From Gammaproteobacteria bacterium (GTDB lineage: Bacteria > Pseudomonadota > Gammaproteobacteria > Steroidobacterales > Steroidobacteraceae), in assembly GCA_030040525.1 (NCBI GenBank), contig JASHTN010000186.1, forward strand, positions 1-11,497: a stretch of 11,497 bases of DNA. The letters are read 5' to 3'. The notes under the pieces were generated by a model. That model was not told where the DNA came from. It searched no databases and worked only from the letters and a program-made list of their open reading frames with translations. A program made the translations under genes and the position numbers. Positions 1-7,393 of this stretch are shown here, in pieces (the first letter of the stretch is position 1; every line of letters starts with the position of its first letter).

Positions 1-167
1 TGATCGGGCGTTACCTGTCGCCGCGCCTGTACGTGAGCTACGGCACGAGCATCACCGAGACCCTGAATACCTTCAAGCTGCGCTACACGCTCGGCGATCA
101 CTGGACGGTGAAGACCGAGATCGGCACCGCGCGCGGGGCGGACCTGGTGTACTCGATCGAGCGCTGA
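1..167 (+). CDS. tamB: TamB-like translocation and assembly module protein, C-terminal end (partial)
   Basis: Only the last 54 residues are in the window, read from position 3 to the TGA at 165-167; the start lies beyond the left edge. The tail has the pattern of the TamB (DUF490) C-terminus: a G-R-Y-L-S-P-R-L-Y-V-S-Y-G stretch, then a beta-strand-like L-R-Y-T-L segment, and an ending with G-A-D-L-V-Y-S-I-E-R, comparable to the terminal G-A-D-L-x-Y motif of TamB proteins. TamB spans the periplasm from the inner membrane and works with TamA in outer-membrane assembly and lipid transport. The family call rests on the C-terminal motif alone, recalled from memory. Whether tamA lies upstream cannot be seen. 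Confidence 0.8.
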   Translation, partial: IGRYLSPRLYVSYGTSITETLNTFKLRYTLGDHWTVKTEIGTARGADLVYSIER

Positions 168-289
168 GCGGCCCGCGGTGCGTGCGGCGGCCACGACCGC
201 AGCCGCCGCCCCGGCCGCGCAGGGGTTGCTTGCGCCGCGCGCCGCGCTAAGCTCGAGCCGGCTTGCGAATGCGATCCGGGAGGGCTGCG

Positions 290-721
290 ATGGCGCTCAA
301 GTCACACCTCGGATGTATCGCTGCGGCACTGGCGCTGGTCGGCTGCGCGACCTCCTCGCACGTGCTGATCGGCACGCCGCGCCCGCCGATCGCGCCCGAG
401 AGCGTACGCGTCTACCTGCAGCCACCGCCGAAGTTCGAGCAGATTGCGACCATCCAGGCCTCCAGCCAGGGATCGCTCGCCCTCACCAGCCAGCAGAACA
501 TGGACAAGGCGATCGAGCGACTCAAGAGAGAAGCGGCCAAGCTCGGCGCCAACGGCATCCTGCTGCAGGGCGTGCAGACCACGCAGTCGGGCTCCATCGG
601 CACCGGAGTCGGCAGCGCCAGCTACGGCGGCGGCAGCGCCGTCGGCATGTCTGCCGGCGGCTCCTTCGGGCTCTACAGCAAGGCGGCGCAGGGCATCGCC
701 ATCTACGTGCCGCCGCAGTAG
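290..721 (+). CDS. small putative outer-membrane lipoprotein of unknown function
   Basis: A 143-residue protein is predicted from the ATG at 290, preceded by a good Shine-Dalgarno sequence (GGGAGGG at 278-284). In-frame upstream starts at 263 (TTG) and 269 (ATG) lack this spacing and would put charged residues before the signal. The N-terminus is a classic type II signal: a short basic start, a hydrophobic core and the lipobox L-V-G-C with Cys19 as the lipidated residue, followed by A-T-S-S. The mature part has a V-x-V-Y strand, a K-F-E-Q-I-A-T-I strand, an amphipathic helix ending in A-A-K-L-G-A-N-G, and a Gly/Ser-rich stretch near residues 105-131. The helix-then-A-x-x-x-G-A-N-G pattern recalls the small RcsF/DUF4156/YbjQ-like envelope folds, but I cannot assign a family. 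It stands alone, 122 bp after the tamB stop. No gene is seen in that gap. Confidence 0.75.
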   Translation: MALKSHLGCIAAALALVGCATSSHVLIGTPRPPIAPESVRVYLQPPPKFEQIATIQASSQGSLALTSQQNMDKAIERLKREAAKLGANGILLQGVQTTQSGSIGTGVGSASYGGGSAVGMSAGGSFGLYSKAAQGIAIYVPPQ

Positions 722-723
722 GC

Positions 724-1188
724 CTATTTCGGGCAGTCGCCGATGCGGTGCGCCTTGAGGTTGACGGTGGTCGTCTGCCCCTGCTCCGAGGTCATCTGCA
801 TGGTGGCCTGGTAGGAGTCCCCCGCGAAGGTGCCGTCGAAGTGCATGGTGCTGTGCGCACACTGCATGACGAACTTGAACTCGTTGCCGCTCCTGCTCTG
901 CTCAGTCACCTTGCAGCTCGGATCGCTTTGCTGCCGGCCCCCGGCAAGCCCGCGCGCCAGGTCCTTGTCGGTGATGCAGGCCTGATGGGTCTGGGGCTGC
1001 TTGAGCCGCGCCAGCATGTCGGGGCTCATGGCGGCCGCGGCCTCCGGCGGCAGCTTGAGATCCGTGGTCGTGACGAATTCGTAGTTGCCGGGCCGCAGGC
1101 CCGGACTCTGCGCGATCAGCGCTCCGGACAGGCCGAGCGCCGCAAGCGCTGCGGCACGGGCTGCACGGCCCGTATGTCGTGACCTCAT
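724..1188 (-). CDS. DUF3617 family secreted protein
   Basis: This predicts a 154-residue protein from the ATG at 1188-1186, chosen because a G-rich Shine-Dalgarno (AGGGGGGAG on the minus strand, 1199-1191) lies just upstream. A longer reading from TTG at 1209 adds seven residues but has no such site. The N-terminus is an Arg-rich start followed by an Ala/Leu core, with likely signal peptidase cleavage near A-L-I-A-Q. The mature protein opens with P-G-x-Y-E-F and has a C-I-T-D-K-D-L element, three further Cys residues and T-M-Q-M-T strands, the layout of DUF3617 periplasmic proteins common in Xanthomonadales, Steroidobacter and sphingomonads. The family has no established function. The gene is divergent from argR and converges on the lipoprotein gene, and the two TAG stops form an 8-bp palindrome at 719-726. 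Confidence 0.75.
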   Translation of the reverse strand: MRSRHTGRAARAAALAALGLSGALIAQSPGLRPGNYEFVTTTDLKLPPEAAAAMSPDMLARLKQPQTHQACITDKDLARGLAGGRQQSDPSCKVTEQSRSGNEFKFVMQCAHSTMHFDGTFAGDSYQATMQMTSEQGQTTTVNLKAHRIGDCPK

Positions 1189-1295
1189 GACTCCCCCCTG
1201 ATCTGCCAATGACGCGACTGCCGCCGGCGCGGCGCTGACCCATGCGCAGACCGGCGGCCGATTCTAGCCCGCCGCGGTGGCGCGGTCCGCCCAGC

Positions 1296-1324
1296 TTGCA
1301 GCCGTGCATTAAAATGCATAGGAT
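1296..1324 (+). promoter_or_regulatory. candidate sigma-70-like promoter of the arg operon
   Basis: TTGCAG at 1296-1301 and TAGGAT at 1319-1324 are separated by 17 bp and could be -35 and -10 elements. They match the consensus at only 3 and 4 of 6 positions. The first ARG box lies in the spacer and overlaps the -10, the arrangement expected where ArgR blocks RNA polymerase. TAAAAT at 1310-1315 is a better -10 match but has no partnered -35. The transcript start is not known. Confidence 0.35.
1303..1320. promoter_or_regulatory. ARG box 1 (ArgR operator half)
   Basis: TGCAT-TAAA-ATGCA at 1305-1318 is a perfect 5-bp inverted repeat around a 4-bp A/T spacer. This is the geometry of the E. coli ARG box (TGAAT-wwww-ATTCA in an 18-bp site), with one symmetric base change. 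It lies about 50 bp upstream of the argR ATG, with a second box exactly 21 bp further on. Confidence 0.7.
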
Positions 1325-1341
1325 GCGCATCTTTATGCGTA
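1324..1341. promoter_or_regulatory. ARG box 2 (ArgR operator half)
   Basis: CGCAT-CTTT-ATGCG at 1326-1339 is again a perfect 5-4-5 inverted repeat. Its centre is 21 bp from that of box 1, leaving 3 bp between the two 18-bp sites. Paired ARG boxes spaced this way bind one ArgR hexamer in enterobacteria. It ends 25 bp before the argR start codon, so autoregulation and control of the whole operon are likely. Confidence 0.65.
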
Positions 1342-1366
1342 GACGGGAGCGGTATCCGAGCGAGCC

Positions 1367-1819
1367 ATGCTGAGCGAGGCACAGCAACTGCAGCGGCGCG
1401 GCGCCATCGTGCGCATCCTGCGCGCGGGACTGGTGCGCCGGCAGCAGGACCTGGTGCGCCTGCTGAAAAAGTCCGGCCTCGAGGCGACCCAGTCCTCGAT
1501 CAGCCGCGACCTGCGCGATCTCGGCGTGCTCAAGGCGGGCGGCCGCTACGTGCTGCCGCCGGACGAAGTGAGCCGCACGAACGGCGACTTCGGCTCGCTG
1601 GCGCAGTTCGTGCGGGCGCTGCGCCGCGCCGGGCCCTCGCTCACCGTGCTGCGCACCACCATCGGCGCCGCGCAGAGCGTCGCCGTGGCGATCGACCGGG
1701 CCGAGTGGCCGGAGGTCGCCGGCACGCTCTCGGGCGATGACACCATATTCATCGCCACCACGACGGCGCGCGCCCAGGACGAGCTGATCGCGCGCCTGCG
1801 CGCGCTCTTCCCGGTCTGA
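1367..1819 (+). CDS. argR: arginine repressor ArgR
   Basis: A 150-residue protein of normal ArgR length. Residues 1-60 form the winged helix-turn-helix DNA-binding domain, with a recognition helix containing T-Q-S-S-I-S-R-D-L-R-D-L-G; Ser46-Arg47 match the conserved Ser-Arg of the family. Residues 80-150 form the oligomerisation and arginine-binding domain, with G-A-A-Q-S-V-A-V-A-I-D and the diagnostic G-T-L-S-G-D-D-T-I-F-I (Gly123-Asp124-Asp125), whose acidic residues contact L-arginine in E. coli ArgR. With arginine as corepressor, the hexamer binds paired ARG boxes, and two candidate boxes lie just upstream. The ATG at 1367 is the natural start, with only a weak purine-rich site (GAGCGAG) before it. 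The argG start follows the stop after 2 nt, so repressor and biosynthetic genes are one transcription unit. Confidence 0.95.
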   Translation: MLSEAQQLQRRGAIVRILRAGLVRRQQDLVRLLKKSGLEATQSSISRDLRDLGVLKAGGRYVLPPDEVSRTNGDFGSLAQFVRALRRAGPSLTVLRTTIGAAQSVAVAIDRAEWPEVAGTLSGDDTIFIATTTARAQDELIARLRALFPV

Positions 1820-1821
1820 CG

Positions 1822-3045
1822 ATGGCCGCCGTCACTGCCGCCGCGGGCGCCGTGCCCATCGTTCTCGCCTACTCCGGCGGGCTCGACACCTCGTTTCTCG
1901 TGCCGTGGATCGCAGAGCAGCACCGCCGTCCGGTGATCACGGTCACGGTCGACACGGGCGGCATCGATGCACGCGCCGCCGGCACGCTCGCGGCGCGTGC
2001 CCGCGCGCTGGGCGCCGTCGCCCACCACCAGGTGGACGCACGCGCCGCCTACTTCGAGCAGGTGCTGCGCTTTCTCATCATGGGCAACGTGCGGCGCGGC
2101 CAGCTCTACCCGCTGTGTGTCGGCGCCGAGCGCGTCATGCAGGCGCAGACCGTGGCGCGGCTGGCGCGCGAGCTCGGCTCCGACACCGTGGCCCACGGCT
2201 GCACCGCCGCCGGCAACGATCAGGTGCGCTTCGAGGTGGCGCTGCGCACGCTCGCGCCGGATCTGAAAGTGCTGGCGCCGGTGCGCGATCAGGCCTTCAG
2301 GCGCGCCGACGAGCTCGAGTACCTCAGGCAGCGCGGGCTGCCGCTGCCGCCGACGGGCGCAAAGTACTCGGTCAACTGCGGCCTGTGGGGCGTCACCATC
2401 GGCGGCCAGGAGACCCTGACCTCCTCCGGCAGCATTCCCGAGGATGCCTGGATCCTGACGCGCGGCGCGCTCAGCGAGCCGCGCCCGCCCGAGCGGCACG
2501 CGCTCGGCTTCGAGCAGGGGCGCCCCGTGACCCTCGACGGCGTGGCGCGCCCGCCGGTCGAGATCATCGAGGCGCTGGAAGCACTGGCGGCGCCCTTCGG
2601 CATCGGCCGCGGCATACACCTCGGGGACACGATCATCGGCACCAAGGGGCGCGTCGCCTTCGAGGCGCCTGCGGCCGAGGTGCTGCTCACCGCGCACCGC
2701 GAGCTCGAGAAGCTGGTGCTCACCGCGCGGCAGCAGCGCATCAAGGAGCAGCTCGCGCAGCCCTACGGCGACCTGGTGCACGAGGGGCAGCTGCTCGACC
2801 CGGTGTGCCGCGATATCGAGGCACTGTTCGTGTCCTCGCAGCAGCGCGTCACCGGCGAGGTGCGGCTGCTGCTGCACACGGGAGCGGTGTTCGTCGAGGG
2901 CGTCGAGTCGCCGTTCTCGCTCATGGCTGCGTCCCGCGGCGTATACGGCGAGGCCGCGGGCGAATGGTCCGCGGCCGATGCGCTCGGCTTCTCCCGCATC
3001 GTGGCGCTCCCGGGCCTGTTCCACGCGCGCGCCGGGGAGCGGTGA
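1822..3045 (+). CDS. argG: argininosuccinate synthase
   Basis: This 407-residue enzyme joins citrulline and aspartate with ATP to give argininosuccinate in the cytoplasm. The N-type ATP pyrophosphatase loop A-Y-S-G-G-L-D-T-S is at residues 16-24. The H-G-x-T-x-x-G-N-D-Q-V-R-F-E substrate motif is at 125-138, reading C-T-A-A-G-N-D where most bacterial enzymes have A-T-G-K-G-N-D. Around Tyr182 the sequence reads Y-S-V-N-C-G-L-W-G, followed by G-G-Q-E-T-L-T-S. From memory, this region resembles the ArgG subtype of Bacteroidota more than the common proteobacterial form with Y-S-x-D-x-N-L-W-G. There is no clear Shine-Dalgarno before the ATG, so translation is probably coupled to argR 2 nt upstream. 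The next gene starts 1 nt after the stop. Confidence 0.95.
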   Translation: MAAVTAAAGAVPIVLAYSGGLDTSFLVPWIAEQHRRPVITVTVDTGGIDARAAGTLAARARALGAVAHHQVDARAAYFEQVLRFLIMGNVRRGQLYPLCVGAERVMQAQTVARLARELGSDTVAHGCTAAGNDQVRFEVALRTLAPDLKVLAPVRDQAFRRADELEYLRQRGLPLPPTGAKYSVNCGLWGVTIGGQETLTSSGSIPEDAWILTRGALSEPRPPERHALGFEQGRPVTLDGVARPPVEIIEALEALAAPFGIGRGIHLGDTIIGTKGRVAFEAPAAEVLLTAHRELEKLVLTARQQRIKEQLAQPYGDLVHEGQLLDPVCRDIEALFVSSQQRVTGEVRLLLHTGAVFVEGVESPFSLMAASRGVYGEAAGEWSAADALGFSRIVALPGLFHARAGER

Positions 3046-3046
3046 G

Positions 3047-4123
3047 ATGGTGAGCGATATGCGCAGCATCGTGGTCGACAAGCTCGCCTCGGTGACCGAG
3101 GCCTGCGGTCTGTCGCACGAGGTGCGCGTCTCCCCCGAGATCCCCGCCGAGGAAGGCGTGGTGATCGTGGTCGAGGTGCTCAACAACAAGTCGACCTACA
3201 ACACGCTGGAGCTGGTCAGCGGCCGCATGGCCAAAGTCGGCAAGGGTGACATCGTCGTGGGGGCGCTCGGGCATCGCCAGGCGCTGTTCGGCTATTCCGG
3301 TCACGTGCCGCCGGCGCTCGCGCCCGGCGATGTCATCCAGATGCTCAACATCGGCGGCGTGCTCGGCATCTGCGACTCGATCAATCCCGAGAAGGGCAAG
3401 CCTTTCGACTGCCGCGTGCTCGGCGTGGCGCTCAACTTCCCCTACCTCGGCGAGCGCATCGCGGTGCCGGCGCGGGTCGGCCGCAAGGCACTCGACGTTC
3501 ACGCGGCGCTCGACACGCGCGGCGTCCCGGTGGTGGCGCTGGCCGGAACCTGCATGGAGGCCGGCAAGACGGCCGCCGCCTGCGCCATCATCGCGCGCAT
3601 GCGACACCGCGCCCTCACGGTCGATGCCTTCAAGGCGACCGGTGTCTCGCTGCGGCGCGACATCCTCGCCATGGAGGACGCCGGGGCACGCCGCTCGCTG
3701 ATCTTCACCGATCTCGGCATCGTCACGACGACACGGCTCAACGGACCGGCACTGACCCGCACCATGCTCACCGAGCTCGCCGCCGGCAGGCCCGACGTGC
3801 TGCTGTTCGAGCTCGGCGACGGCATCCTCGGCACCTACGGGGTCGATGCGATTCTCGAGTGCCCGGACATCCGCAGCGCGCTCACCGGCGTCTGCCTTTC
3901 GGCCAACGACCCGGTCGCGGCCTGGGGCGGCGTGAAGCTGCTGCGCGAGCGCTTTGGCATCGAGCCGTGCGTGGTCACCGGGCCCGCCACCGACAACAAG
4001 GTGGGCGTGGAGATCGTCAGGACACAGCTCGGCGTGCCGGCGTTCAATGCGATCAGCGATGGCGCGGCGCTCGGCGACCGGGTGATCGAGGCGCTGGGTC
4101 TCAAGGCGGGTACCCCGCAGTGA
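3047..4123 (+). CDS. P-loop protein of unknown function in the arg operon (DUF1611/BioD-like; candidate N-acylglutamate synthase)
   Basis: This predicts a 358-residue protein from the ATG at 3047, preceded by GGGGAG at 3034-3039. An in-frame extension to 2978 would overlap argG by 68 nt and is not needed. Residues about 30-130 form a beta-rich domain with G-D-I-V-V-G-A-L-G and G-Y-S-G-H-V-P elements. Residues about 160-350 are a P-loop domain: Walker A G-T-C-M-E-A-G-K-T at 167-175, a D-A-F-K-A-T-G-V-S loop at 193-201, and an acidic L-L-F-E-L-G-D-G-I-L-G segment at 252-262 in the Walker B position. The C-terminal half resembles the BioD/DUF1611 group in layout, but I do not recognise the exact family. 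It lies between argG and argC, 1 nt after argG and overlapping argC by 4 nt, so it is firmly part of the operon. No ArgA, ArgJ or GNAT synthase is present. A DUF1611 member, DgcN, is reported to N-acetylate D-glutamate, so a role in glutamate acylation is plausible but unproven. Confidence 0.6.
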   Translation: MVSDMRSIVVDKLASVTEACGLSHEVRVSPEIPAEEGVVIVVEVLNNKSTYNTLELVSGRMAKVGKGDIVVGALGHRQALFGYSGHVPPALAPGDVIQMLNIGGVLGICDSINPEKGKPFDCRVLGVALNFPYLGERIAVPARVGRKALDVHAALDTRGVPVVALAGTCMEAGKTAAACAIIARMRHRALTVDAFKATGVSLRRDILAMEDAGARRSLIFTDLGIVTTTRLNGPALTRTMLTELAAGRPDVLLFELGDGILGTYGVDAILECPDIRSALTGVCLSANDPVAAWGGVKLLRERFGIEPCVVTGPATDNKVGVEIVRTQLGVPAFNAISDGAALGDRVIEALGLKAGTPQ

Positions 4124-5181
4124 GCACGCCTATCCCGGCGGTCGTGCTCGGCGGCAGCGGCTACGTGGCCGGGGAGCTGCTGCGCCTCCTGGCCGCACAT
4201 CCGCGCTTTCGCCTGGCAGCAGCGCTGTCGGACAGCCACCCGGGCGAGCGGCTCGCCGCCGCGTTTCCGCATCTGGCGAGCGCCTATCCCGAGGAGCGCT
4301 TCAGCTCACAGGCGGAGGTGCTGAAGAGCGCGTGTGCGGCGCCGGAGTCCGCGGTGTTCTCGGCCGCGCCGCATGGGGCAGCCGCCCCCCTCATCGACGC
4401 GCTGCTCGCCGCCACCAGCCGGGCGGGAACGGCCCCGCGCGTGGTGGATATCTCCGCGGACTTCCGCTACGCCGCGCCCGAGAGCTACGCGAGCGTCTAC
4501 GGGCACGCGCACGGGGCGCCGGCGCGCCTCGCGGAATTCACCTGCGCGGTGCCGGAGCATCTCAAGGAGCTGCGCACGCCGCACGTCGGGCATCCGGGCT
4601 GCTTTGCGACCGCGATCCTGCTCGCCGCGGTACCGCTGCTCTCGTTCAGGGTCGCCGCCCCGATGCTGTTCGTCTCCGGAGTCACCGGCAGCACGGGCTC
4701 GGGGCGCAAGCCCGTGGATGGCACGCACCACCCGCTGCGTCACGGCGATCTCTACAGCTACAGCGCGTTGACGCATCGTCATCTGCCCGAGGTCGTCGCC
4801 TGTGCGCGCGCCGCCAGCGGGGTCGAGGCCGAGTTCGCCTTCGTGCCGCATTCGGGTCCCTTCGCACGCGGCATCCATGTCACCGTGCAGGGGAGCCTCG
4901 CGCGCCCGCTCGATTCGCGGGGGGTGCTGGGGGTGCTGCGCGAGTTCTATGCGCGCGCGCCGTTCGTGCGCGTGAGCGAGGCGGCGCCGCGCCTCAAGGA
5001 CGTGACGGCGAGCAACTACGCGCAGCTTTCGGCGGCTGCCGACGGCCGCAGTGTCGCGGTGTTGTGCGCGATCGACAATCTCACCAAGGGTGCGGCCGGC
5101 GGCGCCGTGCAGTGGATGAACCGCATCTTCGGCCTGCCGGAGACCGCCGGCCTCACCGCGCCCGCGCCGGGCTGGACCTAA
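4120..5181 (+). CDS. argC: N-acyl-gamma-glutamyl-phosphate reductase
   Basis: A 353-residue NADPH-dependent enzyme that reduces N-acylglutamyl phosphate to the semialdehyde, the third step of arginine synthesis. The start is the GTG at 4120, which overlaps the previous stop as GTGA and places the dinucleotide-binding G-G-S-G-Y-V-A-G-E-L-L-R-L-L at the N-terminus. The catalytic Cys161 lies in H-P-G-C-F-A-T (usually G-C-Y-P-T), and the conserved H-R-H-L-P-E motif is at 219-224. The segment T-G-S-T-G-S-G-R-K-P, longer than the common S-G-V-S-G-A-G-R, matches the Bacteroidota/Xanthomonas type as I remember it. Whether the acyl group is acetyl or succinyl cannot be read from ArgC itself; ArgF' in the same operon points to succinyl. 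Translation is probably coupled to the upstream gene. Confidence 0.93.
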   Translation: MSTPIPAVVLGGSGYVAGELLRLLAAHPRFRLAAALSDSHPGERLAAAFPHLASAYPEERFSSQAEVLKSACAAPESAVFSAAPHGAAAPLIDALLAATSRAGTAPRVVDISADFRYAAPESYASVYGHAHGAPARLAEFTCAVPEHLKELRTPHVGHPGCFATAILLAAVPLLSFRVAAPMLFVSGVTGSTGSGRKPVDGTHHPLRHGDLYSYSALTHRHLPEVVACARAASGVEAEFAFVPHSGPFARGIHVTVQGSLARPLDSRGVLGVLREFYARAPFVRVSEAAPRLKDVTASNYAQLSAAADGRSVAVLCAIDNLTKGAAGGAVQWMNRIFGLPETAGLTAPAPGWT

Positions 5182-5186
5182 GAATC

Positions 5187-6367
<1,181 letters not shown>

Positions 6368-6371
<4 letters not shown>

Positions 6372-7366
6372 AGCGCTTCGTGGACCTCGCGGACTGCGAG
6401 CGCGAGGAGGTGCTCTCGCTCCTCGAGCTCGCGCGGCGCCTCGAACGGAGCGGCGAGCCGCGGGCGCTCGCCGGCAAGATCCTCGGGCTGCTGTTCTTCA
6501 ATCCCTCGCTGCGCACGCTCGCCTCCGCGCAGGCGGCGATGGCGCGCCTCGGCGGCAGCTCCTTCGTCATCCACCCGGGGCAGGGCAGCTGGCAGCTCGA
6601 GACCCGCCCCAACACCGTCATGGACGGCGCGGCCGCGGAGCACGTGCGCGAAGGCATCCCGGCGCTCGCCGCCTACTGCGATGCGCTCGGCATCCGCGCG
6701 TTCGCGGCCGGCAAGCACCTGGAGAGCGATCTCGCCGAGGTCACCTTCAACGCCATGGCGAGCCTCATCGACAAGCCGCTCATCAATCTCGAGTCCGCGG
6801 CGAATCATCCCTGTCAGGCGCTCGCCGACTGGAAGACCCTCGATGACCTCGGCGTGCCGCGCGGCGGGCGCTTCGTGCTGTCGTGGGCCTGGCATCCGCG
6901 CGCGCTGCCGCTGGCGGTGCCGGCCGCCGCCGTGCACATGGCGGCACTGCGCGGCATGGAGGTGGTCGTGCTGCGGCCGGAGGGCTTCGCGCTGCCCGAG
7001 CCGATCATGGAGCGCGCGCGGCGCGCCGCAGCCAGCGCCGGCGGCTCGGTGCGCGAAACCCCCTCCCGCGAGGAGGCGCTCGAGGGCGCCGAGGTGCTGT
7101 ACGTCAAGGAATGGGGCGCAACCGCCTGCTACGGGGATGCCGCGGGCGACGCGCGCCTCAGGGCCGCGCTCACCGACTGGTGCATTCGCGCCGGGTGGTT
7201 CGCCCGGACGGCGCCCGCATGCCGTCTGATGCACTGCCTGCCGGTGCGGCGCAATACCGCAATCGCGGACGAAGTGCTCGACAGTCCGCGCAGCGTCGTG
7301 CAGCGCCAGGCCTACAACCGCCTGCCGGCGCAGATGGCCGTGCTCCACCGGCTGCTCAGGGACTGA
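6368..7366 (+). CDS. argF': N-acyl-ornithine transcarbamylase ArgF', predicted N-succinylornithine type
   Basis: A 332-residue carbamoyltransferase that acts on an N-acylated ornithine, giving N-acyl-citrulline. The carbamoyl-phosphate loop is F-F-N-P-S-L-R-T (43-50), with Trp75, H-P-C-Q (147-150) and H-C-L-P-V-R-R-N (289-296). F-F-N-P-S-x-R-T, M-D-G (85-87) and E-H at 91-92 mark the AOTCase/SOTCase group, not ordinary OTCase. The specificity residue, Glu92 in Xanthomonas AOTCase and Pro90 in Bacteroides SOTCase, is Ala90 here; the E92A mutant of AOTCase is known to become a SOTCase. Other features fit the Bacteroides enzyme: the L-E-T after W-Q, the A-Y-C-D-A-L-G-I-R-A-F stretch, W-A-W-H-P-R-A-L-P, and Ala298 in place of the carboxylated Lys302 of Xanthomonas. 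The second Arg of S-x-R-T-R is Leu51. The ATG overlaps the argD stop, with AAGGA at 6354-6358 as ribosome site. Confidence 0.9.
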
Positions 7367-7393
7367 ATGCGCAACCCAGGGACCGCCACATGA
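7367..7393 (+). other. 8-codon mini-ORF linking argF' and argB
   Basis: An ATG directly abuts the argF' stop (TGAATG). The frame runs eight codons (M-R-N-P-G-T-A-T) and ends in a TGA that overlaps the argB ATG as ATGA. It fills the only larger gap (23 nt) in the operon. It may carry terminating ribosomes across to argB, or may be chance; it contains no arginine run such as an attenuator leader would have. Confidence 0.25.

Noticed and set aside
168..289. Possible small gene or regulatory element between tamB and the lipoprotein gene
   Set aside because: Only GC-rich sequence is seen apart from the lipoprotein's ribosome site; no convincing promoter, hairpin with T-run or short coding frame.
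178..1182. 334-codon plus-strand frame across the lipoprotein and DUF3617 genes
   Set aside because: Its composition is Arg/Ala-rich with no domain, and it runs in a different frame from the lipoprotein and antisense to the DUF3617 gene, both of which have signal peptides and ribosome sites.
1546..3189. Long minus-strand open frame (547 codons) opposite argR-argG
   Set aside because: It is low-complexity, rich in Arg, His and Ala, covers well-supported argR and argG, and has no recognisable motif. It is the antisense shadow typical of very GC-rich genes.
3859..4119. N-terminal extension of ArgC upstream of the GTG at 4120
   Set aside because: The extra 87 codons overlap the P-loop gene and are Arg/Gly-rich junk; the nucleotide-binding motif sits exactly at the N-terminus when the GTG is used.
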